A stretch of 64,000 bases of DNA from Hyparrhenia diplandra. Its lineage: Eukaryota; Streptophyta; Magnoliopsida; Poales; Poaceae. The notes below the pieces were generated by a model. The model searched no databases. It was not told the DNA's origin and saw nothing but the letters and a program-made list of their open reading frames with translations. The stretch spans positions 80,538-144,537 of the forward strand of contig JADLZK010008550.1 of assembly GCA_015847255.1 (NCBI GenBank), written 5' to 3'. The position numbers and the translations under genes are program-made. This document shows, piece after piece, positions 1 through 13,305 of the stretch (the first letter of the stretch is position 1; every line of letters starts with the position of its first letter).

Positions 1-1068
1 TTTGGAAAGAGGGGTCACTCATTTCATTTCCATAAAACATTCTTTCTCTCTCCTCTTGATACGTGCAAAAAGTCTTTCTACGCCGTTCTATCACTCTTTT
101 TAATGTGCATGAAGCTCTATAAAAACTGTATTGAGACCGGCCGTACCGCCGTCCACGACACAAAATCTTCAAAAAAAAGTTGAAGCAACACTTGTTTTTG
201 TGACCTTATATAGTGTGCTAGCGGCGGGGAACACAGGTGCAGAACCGGGGATGAATGAACGCGTGCGGCGGCCATCAGTCATTTTCAGAAAGTCGTTCGT
301 GATCACAAACATGCGCGGTCAAATGTCTTTAGAGTCAAAAAATTCTTATTCTCGGTCCTCAGATCAGCTGGTCAGAACTCAGGTTGCCGTGCCGCCGGAA
401 AATGCTGGCATTCGTTCTTGCTCCTTTTCATCAGTCCAAAAGACGGCCGCTTCCACGTCCAAAAACATCGGGCGTCCAGGTTCACAAATCGCAGGTGCTC
501 CCCTCACAACACGACTCTTTGTTAAAGCACCCGTTACTTTCAATGCAAACCAATCAAACACGCACGCTTGAGGTAAAAAAAAAAAAAAAAAATCAAACAC
601 GCACGCCTATGATATATTTATTATCTTTTGTCAAAGTACTCCTCGAGTAATAATATACTCTGTATTACTGTATATGCGGCGGTGCTCGATCTGATGTGGC
701 GAAAAAATAAAGAACACATGGAGAAACATCCCTGCCCTGGATGGGACTGTGTCGTGTGCCTGGGCCACTCGTATCGTATCGTACTGTAGCTGTAGGAGAA
801 GAGTATATATAATATATTTTTTTGTGAATAGGAGAAGAGTATATATATACAATCGTGATACACTGCATCTGCATGCATATAAAAACGTACACAACCGTCC
901 AATCGAGGACGTGCAGGGGACGATGGAGCCACAAGTTCACGTCATGGTACGTAATTGCCTAATCGGCCCGGGCCCCTCGATAGCTAGTTTCCCCTGTGTG
1001 TAGCCGGTGTGTAGCCGGCTAGGCAACAAAATTCCTCTTCGGTCTTTGGACGTGCGGGGAGGGATTAT
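1..1068. other. Intergenic, no gene seen
   Basis: No reading frame here resembles a protein I recognise. A near-duplicate of about 20 bases (GGAGAAGAGTATATATA) occurs twice around 795-855 in an AT microsatellite context, and an A-run lies at 576-591. Otherwise nothing is supported. Confidence 0.6.
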
Positions 1069-1231
1069 GGGGCTGTTTGGTCCTAAAAATCTTACGATGT
1101 TTAGTCCCAATGATGACTTTTAATAAAAACACTCTCCAAGAGAACTTCTATAGTAAAAAAGTCTTTTCTTGTTTGGTTTCTAAGATTTTTTAAGTCACAA
1201 GGGACTAAAAAGTCCCCAAACCAAACAGGGC
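1069..1231. mobile_element. MITE with GGGCTGTTTGG-type terminal inverted repeats
   Basis: The left end reads GGGGCTGTTTGGTCC and the right end is the inverted CCAAACCAAACAGGGC. The interior repeats AGTCCC and GGGACT motifs in inverted orientation. Size (~160 bp) and termini fit a Tourist/PIF or hAT-type non-autonomous element of grasses. The target duplication is not clear, so the superfamily is uncertain. Confidence 0.6.
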
Positions 1232-1829
1232 ATATGTTCTGCGTGCGTGCGGTACCTGCAGGTACGCGATCTCGACGCCTGGAGCTTTCCTCAACCGTTG
1301 AATCCGATCCCAATTCTCATCTCAGCTGCTGCTGCTGCTGGCATGCATGGAGTGTGGCTTATCTTCTTCTCTGATGTCCCGATCCTCCTCCCATGTCCCA
1401 TCGTCAATTGTTGGCCGTCCAGATTGCACTGTGCCTCATCGGCCAGTGATTCTAACTTTTAAAAGATTTGGCCATATAATCTAAGGAGACTGAACTGTCT
1501 AAAAGATATGATCATCTAAGAGACCAAATTCAATTCCCCCCCAATCTGATCCAACACGACAAGGTCTAATTTGGAGAGAACCATCTCTTTTTTATCTAAA
1601 AAATAGGGAGATTGAGCCGTCAGATGAGAATTTCGAGGCATGGCACCACATCACATGAGAAAAAAAAAAAAAAAGGATTGGAGGAGGTCGAGAGGAATTT
1701 GATCCCCTCCAAGTCAACATGGGACAGACACAGCCTAGCCTGAGACCACACCTACGCCATCAACATTTCTTTTTAATAACTTGCAGCCAAATAAAATATA
1801 TCCATGAATACACGACCAAAAAGCCAATG

Positions 1830-4015
1830 ATCAATTCAAAATTTCAAATTCTAAAGAAACACAAACAACATTGCACCACTCTACAAAATTAGTGTGTGCA
1901 TTGTGATCTAATGCATGAATAATGATTGTCAACCTCCTTGTCTGGTGACCTATGGCAAAAGTATTCAAAGGAGGTGAAAAAACTATGTCCCCCTCTAAAA
2001 CACCATTGAAGGAGACCATTTTGCATTTACGACACCAAAGGAGAACACACATGCCTAAATTCTCTACATGTACACATAGGACATGCATGTGTGTGTGAGA
2101 CTTATAGATGAATGCACCTTACTAGTGGTACCCTACACACACACTTCAGAAAGAAATCCGAATGCGACACGACATAGTCACATGACACATAATTAATCGC
2201 AGGACACCGTCGATCTATTTCTTTGGATCACACAAATCTGCTAACCACACGAGGAAACTGCCGGTGGGACGTGTACACCAAGTGAATCTCCTTGGATGAT
2301 GAGACCACAACGTGGCACTGCAAGCAAAGGGTGTCGCACAGCACCCCTACACACACTTACCTCACGTCAGATGACTACACGTTACTAGTGATAACCCCTC
2401 GAAATGAAATTATATGCAACACCGTTGCACAACATATCTGTGTGACACTACATAATCACGTGACACCGTCCATCTGTTTCTCTAGACCACACGGATCCGC
2501 TAACCACGCGAGGAAACTGCTAGTGGGGCCTTAGACCACGCGAATTGCCTCGTCTAGTGGGACTAGAAGACCACACGACACTACAACCGAAGGGTGTCGC
2601 ATATAACCTCCTAGGAAAGAAATCCTATGTGACACCATCACACATCACATCCATGCGACACGATGTAATCGCATGACAATTGTGATCTATTTTCCAGACC
2701 ACTAGGATCCGCCAGCCACGCTAGGAAACTGCTGGTGGGGCCTGTAGACCACACGAATTGTGTTGGTTGGTGCGACCAGAAGACCACACGACACTACAAG
2801 CGGAGGGTGTCGCACACCATGCGTTGTGCGACAGTGTCGCATATAACTCCCAAGGAAAAAAAATCATATGCGATACTATCGCATTCTCTAGATCACGCAG
2901 ATCCGTTAACCACGCTTAGGAAACTGGCGACCACACAAATCTCCTTGGTTGGTGGGGCCGGAAGACCATGCAAAGACTGCAAGCAAAAAAAGGTGTCACA
3001 CGCCATAAGCTATGCCACGGTGTCGCAAATAACCCTTCACACTAATCAAACCTCACGTTAGATGACTGTGCGTTACCAGTGGTAACCCTCCCCCCCAAGA
3101 CACACAAACACAGACTAAATCATACATTTTTCTTCGTTTCCTTTCCACATCCCTAGCGCCTTGTCTGAGCTAGTGCGTTGTTGAGAAGAGTGACAGTAAC
3201 GTGTTGTACAGACTTTAAGTGTGTGTGTGGTGCATAGGGACATAAATATGTTGTACTCCACAAAGAGGGGGAAACCACATTATTCTAAGTGTTCAAAACA
3301 ATATTGGTGGAGAACATTTTTGTATTTATGAAAATAATGGAGAACACACACGTCGAATTCTCTAGATGTGCACATAAGGCATGTGTGTGTAGGATGTTTA
3401 TTAGAAAATCATAGGTTATTGGTCGTACCTCCCCAATCGTATTTGTTCTTCCTTTCCTTCTTTGTCCACATCATCCCTAACCATCTCACGACACTCTTCC
3501 TCTCCTAACTCGTGAGAGTGTGTTGTCGAAAAATGTGAAAATATGTGTTAGAATTTGGGTATGTGGTGTGTGCCAGGCGTTAATGTAGTTGTACCCAATA
3601 AAAGGAGAAAAAAAAGAAATCTAGGCAGTTATGTGTGCAACATGTGTGTGGGACACTTTATCAAATGATTATCCATTACTAGCTATATAACCCCTAATTG
3701 TATTTTGTCTTCTCCTTTTCGATTGCTTCTATCTCTACATCCCATCCACCCTACCGCCACTTGAACCTCCCTACCTCGTGTGTGTGTATGTGTGCCATAA
3801 GATAGTGTTACAACATGTGTCAGCAAGAATTTAGGTATGTATGATATCCATTTGAAGGCGTGTCAAACAAGAATTTAAGTGCATGTGAACATAGGGTATG
3901 TGTACGAGACATTTATTGTATGATTGTGCATTGCTAGACTTACAACTCTTTAACATGTATTCTCCACTTCCTTTTCCTCTACACCTTAAGCCGACCTAGA
4001 GTCTCCCACACTTCC
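1830..4015. repeat. Degenerate direct-repeat array, ~200-260-bp related units
   Basis: Related blocks recur in direct orientation. A block with TAACCAC...GAGGAAACT recurs near 2235, 2498, 2710 and 2905. A block with ATTCTCTA.ATGTACACATA..GCATGTGTGTG recurs near 2050 and 3355, with weaker copies near 3635 and 3885. A GATGACT..CGTTAC.AGTGGTAACC block recurs near 2368 and 3060. Copies are well diverged, and short ORFs inside are chance. It looks like an old tandem or satellite-like array or an internally repetitive transposon. I do not recognise the family. Confidence 0.6.
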
Positions 4016-4622
4016 TTAAGGCGCGTTTGGTTACCCCACACCTAGACAGCCAGGCCAGATGCAGAGCTTGTTTGGTTGTCAATGCCCTCCCATCAACAAA
4101 CTTGTTATTTCCTACTACACACCTGGTTCTTTGTGCTTGCCGCATAAAGTGAGCCTATATCGTTAGAAATGTAGATTTTTTCACACACAAAGTGAACTAT
4201 GCCGGAGAGTGGCTTTTGCATGAAGGAGTCACGACTGAAACCATAGACTAGGAAACCGATTAGGTGAAGGTTGCATCTAGTGGGCCAGGATGAGCCTCGT
4301 ACAAGCAACCAATCACGCCCTTAAGTCATGCTTGTGCACTTTGTTAGAAAGCGTAACGATGGAAGTGAAACAATGGTTTGGATCTATATGGGCGTGATTG
4401 GTTTCCTTCTCGGCGTGGCCTACCTAGCATTGGCCTTGTAGGATGTGTTTGATAACCTACCCCAAATGCCCGGCTACACTCCCGAGTGTAACTCCCTTGT
4501 TTGGTGTACTTGGCCCAGCCTCGAATTCTGTCCCGGACTGGAATTAAAGCCCCCAAGCTAGGCTCAAGGGAAATGGAATAGAAGTCCATTTTTTCACGGG
4601 CTTGTCGGGATGGAGCCAACAG

Positions 4623-5898
4623 TGCATGTTGGTATTTGATAAGCCTACGTAAATATTTATAATAATCCAAGCGGACGGATACCGGCGAGCACTTCATCCG
4701 GGAGAGGGTTTAATATCGAATCCACAGGGAAACGGGTGAGGGAGACTACGATCTAATCTTAACCGGAGTAGCACAAGACTTAAGAAGGTTGAGAGTGTAG
4801 AGAGGATTACTAAGATATCTAATTCTTATCTCGGTAGTTTATGTTAATATTATCCTTATGGGGACGTACTCAAAGGAAAGCGAGGGGCCTAAACGTGCAA
4901 TCCTCCAAAGAATGTGGTCCTACTTGGCCTATCCTACGGGATGTGGTCAATGGTATTGTCACTACCATGAATTACCACTCTCCGGAAGGTAGGGTGCATC
5001 TAACGAGATACCCGAGTCCAAACACCACGTTTGCACTGCGAATATTACTCTAATCTAGGTACCAGATTAAAGTACTCAAAAGAGACTCGTAGACCAATAA
5101 GAATAAGATAAACAATATTACTTACTAAAAGAAGAAGTAGATTACCGAGTAACTTCCAAATGTAGATTAACATCCACCGAGAGGTACAAGTATGGAGATA
5201 GCAACCGACAAAGCCGGCACTTCCTCCCGATCCCTTCCCTCTCTCTATCTCTCTTGTTCTAAAGATTAGAACTAATGAGTTCTAATCCTCTCTTGCATGC
5301 TAACTCCTTCTACTTCTAGTTCTAATCTAGACCTAGAGAGGAGAGGTTGTCCTCACATTGGGACACCTCTATGACCAATAGGTCAAGAGATAATGAATGA
5401 TAATAAATTAGGGTTTCACCCCGGGTCGTGGGTCTTCTTATATAGGCCTTGGCGATGAGCGATGACCATTGGATCAAACCGACCTCCAATAACGGTGTAG
5501 ATACAACCTCAAGGTCGGTTACAAACCGACATAAAAATATGAGCTTTGATTGGTGGACTTAGCCTCGCGCAAATTGCCGTGATTGGCCCCGGGGCCGCCG
5601 TGGTCTTGTGGCCAATTCGTGTCTCCCTTCTTACGGTGTCTTCTAGTATCTTCTAGAGTGTTTTAGTCCACATTTTGGATTAAGTTACTTTTCGGTCAAG
5701 TCTTGTCATCGTATGGGATGTAAACTCTTAGATTTCTCACCGTTCTTATGCGCAATAATCATTAAGTCCTCAGTAAAGATATAAATCACCAAAGCTCGTG
5801 GAATTATGTTAGTAAAACCCCTAGTCTATGTTGATATTCATTTTACGCCCTTATTTCATGTTTAGTTGATTATTAATATTATGCTATAACAAGTGTCA
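4623..5898. mobile_element. Candidate solo LTR (or LTR-like insertion)
   Basis: The segment begins TGCATGTTGG and ends AAGTGTCA, and ACAG occurs immediately outside both ends (4619-4622 and 5899-5902). That fits a TG...CA element with a 4-bp target duplication; counted differently, CAACAG flanks both edges. A TATATAGG promoter-like box lies near 5440. No gag or pol coding is visible. The surrounding 4021-6550 DNA has GGCGCGTTTGGTTACC at its left and an inverted GTTACCAAGCACGCC at its right, so the insertion may be nested in an older TIR element. Confidence 0.4.
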
Positions 5899-7151
5899 AC
5901 AGCCACGCCGAGGGCCCACGTAGGTATTTGGTGGTTTTGTCGACAACCTAGTTTTCTACCGAGCCCTTATTAGGGATTTAGACGGGCTTTTATCGCGTTG
6001 ATTTGGGTACCCCTAATAATTGGACCGGATAGGACTTGTGCGCGGTTGATGAGGGGGTCTTGCACGTGCGGTCGAGGATGAGGACCTGAGCGTGCAGCTA
6101 GTGAGTAGGCCCATGCACGCATGACCGGCGATGAGACCTTGAGCACGCGACAAGCAAGGAGGATCTAGGTGTCGGAGCTTGTGGACACCACGTTAGCGGC
6201 GCTGCGGTAGCAAACCGGTCCATAAACACCACGACATGCACGTGGGCCTTCTTAGATGCATTGCTTGTCCTCGCTGGCCTGCCTTGTCTCCTACCTTCGT
6301 ATAGGCAAACCAACTCTCTGTTAGATGAAATGACTACTAGGAGAGAGAAGGGAAGGATAGTTGGTCGTGGTACCACTTCTTGGATGCAAGGTGAGCATAG
6401 CTCCGGAACATGCTAAAAATAAAACACATGTCCAACCTAACTTATTTGATCTAGTGAACCAAACAAGAGCGCTTGCACCATGTGAGCCAGGTCTAAGCTA
6501 CCATACTAGGCGGGTATGCTGGGCAAAGTCAAGTTACCAAGCACGCCTATAGGTTTTCACCATTTATTTGGCATTTGGACGCAACCATTGCACATGCTCC
6601 ACGGTTCCTGTTCTCACAACCACTATCCACACACGCGTCGTTTGCATCCGGCGAGCTAGGCTCACCAAAAACGAAACTTAATTTGGTTTCATGGAAGCAC
6701 AGGTAGCACTGGCCATTTTGCATTTTCGGTGTTCGACCAAAAATTTGAACCTATGACATGGCACGTTTAAAAGATCAAGGATCGTTCCGAAATTTCTATA
6801 ATTTCAGTATTTTCCTACTTGTTGATATATAGTATGACAAATTAGAAAGAGCATTATCTTTACATAAATGAGCTCCGGGAAACACTTCTAGTTACGGGTT
6901 TTCATCACTAGTTCCAGTGTCCCACCCACTTGGAGACCTAAAAAGGAAACAGGGGCAAAACTGTCAATTCATCTGCAAAGTCTCATATTTTCCTTCGGGA
7001 CCAAAACCAACCTACACCCAACTCATTTGTTTTCCTCCTTTTCTTTTCGCCTTCCTTCTTTTTCATTCCCCCGCTGCGTCCTCGCCTCTGTCCCTCCCCT
7101 CCTCTCCTTTTTCTATTTTTTCGTTTTTCCATTTTTCCGCTGTGGATTCCC
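5899..7151. other. Intergenic and upstream region of the TMEM131-like gene
   Basis: No gene is seen. The first ~650 bases belong to the transposon-like segment described at 4021-6550. From about 7020 the sequence becomes strongly pyrimidine-rich on the + strand (TTTTCCTCC, TCCCTCCCCTCC), typical of a plant core promoter or 5' leader just upstream of the 7152 start. No convincing TATA box was found. Confidence 0.5.
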
Positions 7152-10100
7152 ATGGTCACCACACTGAAGTCTCGACCGCCGCATGCTTCCTTCGCCATGA
7201 GCGGGCCGCCGCCGCCGCTCTTCGCCGGCGGCACCTTCCTGCTCCTCCGTCTCCGGGTGAGTTCTGCTCCTCCAACTCCCGTTCTCATCCTTTTTCTGTC
7301 TGTTTCTTGCAATCCTGAAGCGAACGAACTGCTCCTTCGTTCTCCCTCTCTGAAGTTGTGCTGTTGGGTGGTTTAAGCTTGATCCGTGCTTCAACCGCTC
7401 AAAAGTATCGATTTTTCCTTTTTAGGTTCTATTTAATATCCTGAGGCTTTGTTTGGCGATGAGCTGCTTGCTATTCGTTACCACTTTCCCTATTCGGCGA
7501 TCAACTGCAGCCGGTGTGCTAATTCTTTTGCGGCGGCGGCGGCGTGTTGGGTTTCTTTTGCAGGAGTTCGTTGGTTGCGCTATGCTGCTTGACCTTGATG
7601 CTCCTTGCTTTCTCCGTGTCGGCCGGGGCGGCGGAGGATTGCGCTGACGAGAGTGACGGGGCTGATGGGGACGGTCGATGTCTCACCTTCCGGGATGGCT
7701 GTGCAGACCGGAGTTCCTTCTGCTTTTCGTCCTCGGTGGCTCAGATGCTGCTTGCAGCGAGGATGGCACCAAGGCGCCGGATTTGGAGATGCCAAGGGGG
7801 AGGACTGGGGACCGTCGTCTCTGCCATTGTCCTTTACGATGCCCGGCGGCGGAGGCATGGTAACTTGCTCTTCTGTTGACTCGTCACGCAATGGATTGGG
7901 GAAAGACGACGATGCTAGAGCGAGGTATAATGTCGCGTCATGCCAGGCCCCGCTCGTGCCTGACAATTGGATGCGGGCATCAGCTGGGGTGCCCATGGAG
8001 GTGGATGGCACGGCCACAGATGCCGACCCGAGTGGTGGTTTTCAAAGTCCCTTGTCGATGAATGTGGAAATTAACCCCCGGTGCTGGATTGGGGAGGAGC
8101 GACTTGTATGCCGCAACCAAAGCCAACTTGACCGTGGTGAATTTGAACAACAACAGTGCCCTGCGTCTGTATGAGCCATTCAGCACTGACCCCCAGTTTT
8201 ATGTGTATGGTTATGAGGATCTGGAGCTGCAGCCTGGGGAGAATGCCACAGTCACCTTCGTTTTCTTGCCAAAGTTGTTGGGCTCTTCATCAGCACATCT
8301 AGTTGTGCAGACAAATTTTGGTGGATTTATTATACATGCAAAAGGGCATGGCTGTCAGTTCACCCTATCAGATACTGCCATGGACAGGGATAGGTGTTGT
8401 GATTGGTGGACAGCTAGAGAGGAACTTATCGATATACAACCCATATGATGATACTCTCTATGTTGAGGAAGTGGCTGTTTGGATGTCTTCATTGGAGAGC
8501 ACAAGGTACTCTTCTCACCTTGTTTGCCAGCACGGCCCCTTCGATGGAGCATTGGAGCTATCTTCTTCAGGTAGAAAGTGGTATACAGCAAGCAGTGAGG
8601 ACTTTGGATGGCCAGTGGTCTATATCAGGCCTAGTGAGCAATGGGAGGTGCTTCCTTCAAAGAGCAACACTTTAATCGAGTTAAAACTGCAAGCTGTTTC
8701 TGAAGGCAAGGTGTTTGGTGCTATCTGCTTGAAACTGCGCAATTGCACTTCCAGTACAGTTCATACTTTTGTGATTCCTATTGAGCTAGAGGTGCATACG
8801 CGGACTTTCTATGATTCCAGTGGCTTAATTTCTGTCACATCTGAGCATATGTCGACTTGTGATGAAACTGGGTCGATATTTTCACTTTCCTTACGGAATG
8901 ATGGACCAGAGTTACTGAGGATTATAGGTGTTACTGAGGATGACAGAAATGGCCCAATGATCTTTCAGGTGAAGTACCTGAATGGATCGATACTCTTCCC
9001 TGATACTGTAACAGATATAGCTTTAGTAAGATATACTTCTTCAGTTCCAGAGGAAATTTCATCTGACAGCTGCAATGTAGTTGTAGAAACAAACAGTACC
9101 CTTGGTAGTTCAATCATAATACCATGCAAAGATTTAGTGCGTGCATCTCTTTCCTATACTAGAGATACTATTGTTGCTGAATCCAATGGACCGTTTGCCA
9201 GACCATTATATGAGGAAGAGATCTCTGCTAATGCAAGGACGAGAACATTGGGCAGCATGCTGCAAGTAGAAGACTCGCATTATGTGAAGGTATTCCTCCT
9301 TACACTTTCTTTTCACCAAGATATCTTCATTGATTACATCGATATTAAATGCCTTTTCTTGTTGAAGTGCTTCCAAATGCTTACTAGGAGTTGTACTTGA
9401 GACTTTGACATATGGCCTACTATGAGTACTACCTTATGATGTTTGATATGGAGTAATTATATCTAGCCCACTGTATTGTTCTTTTTTTGAGGTCAAAGCC
9501 CACTGTATTGACATAATCCATCGTGTGTAGCTTCCATTTCCCTGCGATTTCTTCACCCTGTAGCAAGTCGCGTGTAGCTTCCATTTCCCTGTGATTTCTT
9601 CATCCCGTAGCATGAAACTGCATGGTGCCAAGTCTATGCTTAACTGTAATTGTTATGCTTGGCTTACTCACCTGGAGCTTGCTCTATAATTATTTTTGAA
9701 GAGAATATGTTTGATACCTAGCCCTGAGTCTACTCTTAATCAGTTGTCTTGTCTCTAAAATGGCATGATGTATATAAGCAGAGTACCTTGGTAACTTGAT
9801 TCCTGTTATAGTAGTTTTTTTGTGATTTGTTATAGTAGTTAAAATCGCTCTTTGAAATAGAACTGTACCTTCCAATTGTCTACATTTTTTTTTATCCTTG
9901 TGCTTAAGTGCTGGCAGCTGTTTGATTGCTTATTTCAGTTGGATAATACATCAGTCTATCCTTTTGCTTGTAAATCTGCTGATGTAATTTCATAAACTTA
10001 TTTGCAGCCAATGGTCGTGAGAGCAGTCAAAGCTGATGATAGAATACTTAGACAATGGAAATCTCATGGAACAACTGATGGGATTTCTGTTCTTATGGAT

Positions 10101-12096
10101 CATGAAATGATGTTTCCGTTGTGCAAATTGGTTCACAGTTTTCTAAATGGATAAAGGTCCATAACCTAAGCCTGGAGCATGTAGCCATGCAGCTGTTAGT
10201 GAACTCTGAGGAGACCATTGACCAATGCAAAACTGTAACCGATGTATGTGAACTCACATTCTCAAGCAAATCTCCAGAGATTAACTCAACTGAGACTAGA
10301 TTTGGTTTCTCATTAGATGATGCAGCAATCACTGAGGCCTATGTTGATCCTTCAGAGACTGCTTTGCTTGGTCCTGTTGTTTTTCCGTCCCTCGAATCAC
10401 TGCATGTGGTCAAGCATGGTTTTGATCAGAAACAACCTGTCAGGCGTGGAGATGCTGCCTCTCAAGGCATATGGAGGGCGACAATCTATTGTCCTTCTAG
10501 AGGAATCTGAACCTGCTTGGAAGCTAGAGTTTAGCCTTGGATCCAGTGTTAAGAATAAATCAACCAAACAAGAGGTCCCAAGCTCTTTGTGCAGTCAACA
10601 GTTAACCAAAGAGATACATGTTAAAACAGCGTGACCTTCCTCTCCAAGTGACAAAGGTTAAAGTTTCAGGAGCTGATTGTGGCGTGGATGGATTTACTGT
10701 GGACAACTGCAAGGGATTTAGCTTAGCGCCAAGTGAATCAATAAGAATGCTCATTTCTTTTCAAGCTGACTTCTCTTCAGCTATGGTTCAAAGAGATCTT
10801 GAGTTGGTCATGACTACTGGCATCTTTCCGATCCCTATGACTGCAACTATTCCGTCTGCATGCTTAACCAGTGCAGAAAATCTTATCTCAGATCTGCCCA
10901 CTGGAAGCTGTTGGTAGTCTTCTTTGGAGCTTTAACACTGCTTATTCTGGTCTTTGTCAGATATGTTCCAGATTCTTTGACAGTGGGCTCTCAAGATTAC
11001 ATCAAGATTGATGACCAGAAAAGTACCATTTTGAGGAGAACAAGAAAAGTACCACCAACAAGACTCTTAAGCCCTCTTTTTCTTCACCAAGGCAGCAAAA
11101 AGTCCAGGTAAGTTTTGACCAGTGCCTCTACTTTTTCCCAAGCCCACTTCATTTCTTTCACATTTATTTAAGTTTGGTCATTTGTGGTTTGTGCACAGGA
11201 CAAATAAGGAACACAAAAGAACTGAAGAAGCTCTTGTTGAGAAATACCCTGCCAATGTTATTGACAGCTCAAAGAGGACAGATGACAAGAATAATCCTGA
11301 TGAACAACCGCATACAACTTCGACTGTATCTGTGACCCAAGCTAATCCAGTGGAAGACAAGGCCTCAAGGGAAGCTCCACAGACTAGCGAAAAACCTCAC
11401 TATCAGAATTGCTCGAGACAAAGGGAAACGAAGGAAGCGGAGAGTTGGTGCAGGACTGGCAGGGAAGTTTGAGGTTTCTAGCAGCCACAGCGGAACTCAA
11501 CACCGTCTTCACCATTGTCGCAAAGTTCAACCCCCAAAACATGGTTGGTCTTTTTCTGGGGCACCATCAGAGCCGAAGCATGGAAGTAAACATGAGACTG
11601 GATTCGACGTTGAGGCAACCACATCATCAACTGGAAGCAACCATGAAAAGAAAACTTGGTCGCAAGTCGCTAAGGAGCAGCCTCGCTCACGTTCAGCCTC
11701 GCCTGGAATCACATCACCTCCATCTCCTGCACTGACCACCAATGCATGGCGCTCGCCATCACTGGCCACATCTTCCCCAATCACTCCACACTGTCGTGCT
11801 CCGGGCTCCAACCTAATGAAAGACAAGGCTGTGAAGAGAGACGTGGGTGCTGCGCCTGTGCCGAAGAAAGACTTCACCTACGACATATGGGGAGACCATT
11901 TCCCTGAAACCTGCTGGTGATCGCAAGGGAGGCCGCGCCATGCAAGATGCCTGATGCTTCTGAAGGCGCCTCCTATAGCTTGTTTGCTAGAGAGCCCCAG
12001 ACCCTCATGATGAAGCCATCATCTGCGCCGCCACCCATGTCTCACGGCCGCGGCTCGCCGCCGTCTGATGTAGCATCTGGTTATGGAATAAAATGA
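7152..12096 (+). CDS. TMEM131-like transmembrane protein, multi-exon
   Basis: Gene model: exon 1 7152-7256 (ATG at 7152, or in frame at 7197), exon 2 7564-9289, exon 3 10008-11107, exon 4 11199-12096, all with GT-AG borders. Exon 2 opens with a hydrophobic signal-like stretch, then a Cys-rich segment (DGCADRSSFCFSS), then the N-terminal PapD-like region typical of TMEM131 homologues (NNNSALRLYEPF, YGYEDLELQPGENATVTF). Exon 3 carries one membrane span near 10905-10970 (WKLLVVFFGALTLLILVFV). The tail is Ser/Pro/Lys-rich, with a TYDIWGDHF motif near 11875. Animal TMEM131 helps secretory cargo leave the ER; the plant role is inferred. Several single-base indels break the frame (about 7755, 7800, 8090, 8345, 10120, 10480, 10620, 10900, 11390, 11920). 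The stop at 12094-12096 is chosen because the conserved tail ends GYGIK there. Confidence 0.85.
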
Positions 12097-13305
12097 TCCT
12101 GAAAGCTGAAATAATTTGATCCATGCGCTCTCCATTTCTAGTACTAACCATGCATTCTAACATGATTATATGAGGCAACCTGACAGCGCACATGTAAAAA
12201 CTTGCATAAAAGCTAACGAAAGTGAAGCAGGTTAAAACTGACGTTTTCCTTCACCACTGACAATTAAACTGTGTTGCTTTAAAGCATGTAAATCGAGCAG
12301 TAAAGATCTGATTGCAACGTTAAAGAAACCGAAGGCCTGATTGCATTTTTGCTTCAGGCGAACGCCATTCAGAGAACAGAAACGACCCCACATGATTAGC
12401 TTTCAGGCTTCAGCTAAAAGATTCTAAAGTGTCATCATGTCTCACCTTCGCTATCATCTGCAGATATGAGGGCAATTATGTTCCTGTATAAAGCAGGAGA
12501 GATGCTTGAAATGCTTCATGCATGTTAGTGGGTGTCTCATTCGTTAAAGCCAAAATGCGAACCATGAGTAGGTGTAACACGTTCGAATTAAGCAGAAAGT
12601 TCAGAGAAATCTCTCCCTGTGGATGCCAAGAACGCCCCTTTTTACCTACTTTGCTGCAAGTTCGCCTGCTCTGTATGTTACATTGGCATCGAAGTTCCAA
12701 CTACAAAGAATGATCAAAATCCAAATCCTTAATATTAACAGCCTGACATGCCTGATATTGCGAAGGGCACAAGTACTGGAAGTCAATTGCAGGGACTGGA
12801 ATAACTCCTAACGATGATCATGCTGTATAACAAAAGCATGAGCTGCTGGTAACATGACTTGCAGGGGATTATACGAGTACTAAAAAACGGAGGATAGAAC
12901 ACGGACTGCAGGTAGCATCCAGCAGGTACCCGTTATGTATTACCATGCTGCCTGTATATAACAAAAGCAAGTCTCACTTTCAGAATACACACACCATACA
13001 GCAGTCGAATGCCTTATTTTGATGCGACGCTTTGGTCACTAATCCAGCAATCCTGCTCCCGTATTCAGAATGGAAGGGCAAGTAATCGGCGGCACCACTC
13101 CGCTACTGAACGTCAAATTTCCTGATTTTCCATCACTTCGAGCTGAAGAATGGTAGCCTACAGTATGCAGATTCAATTGGTTAGTGCTATTTCCATATGC
13201 GTTACCTCACAAGTCAGCAGCATATTTACATGGAATTTCTGATGTATGTTGGCTTGAGATGAACAAGTTATCTGATGTGCGGTCTGCTGGGGAATAGCTT
13301 TGGAC
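12097..13305. other. Convergent intergenic region / 3' UTRs
   Basis: This lies between the tail of the TMEM131-like gene (+) and the stop of the MADS gene (-). It probably holds both 3' UTRs. No other gene or obvious repeat is visible. Confidence 0.55.

Noticed and set aside
131..571. 146-aa frame near the window start
   Set aside because: Ordinary composition with no recognisable motif, no splice context and no neighbouring exons.
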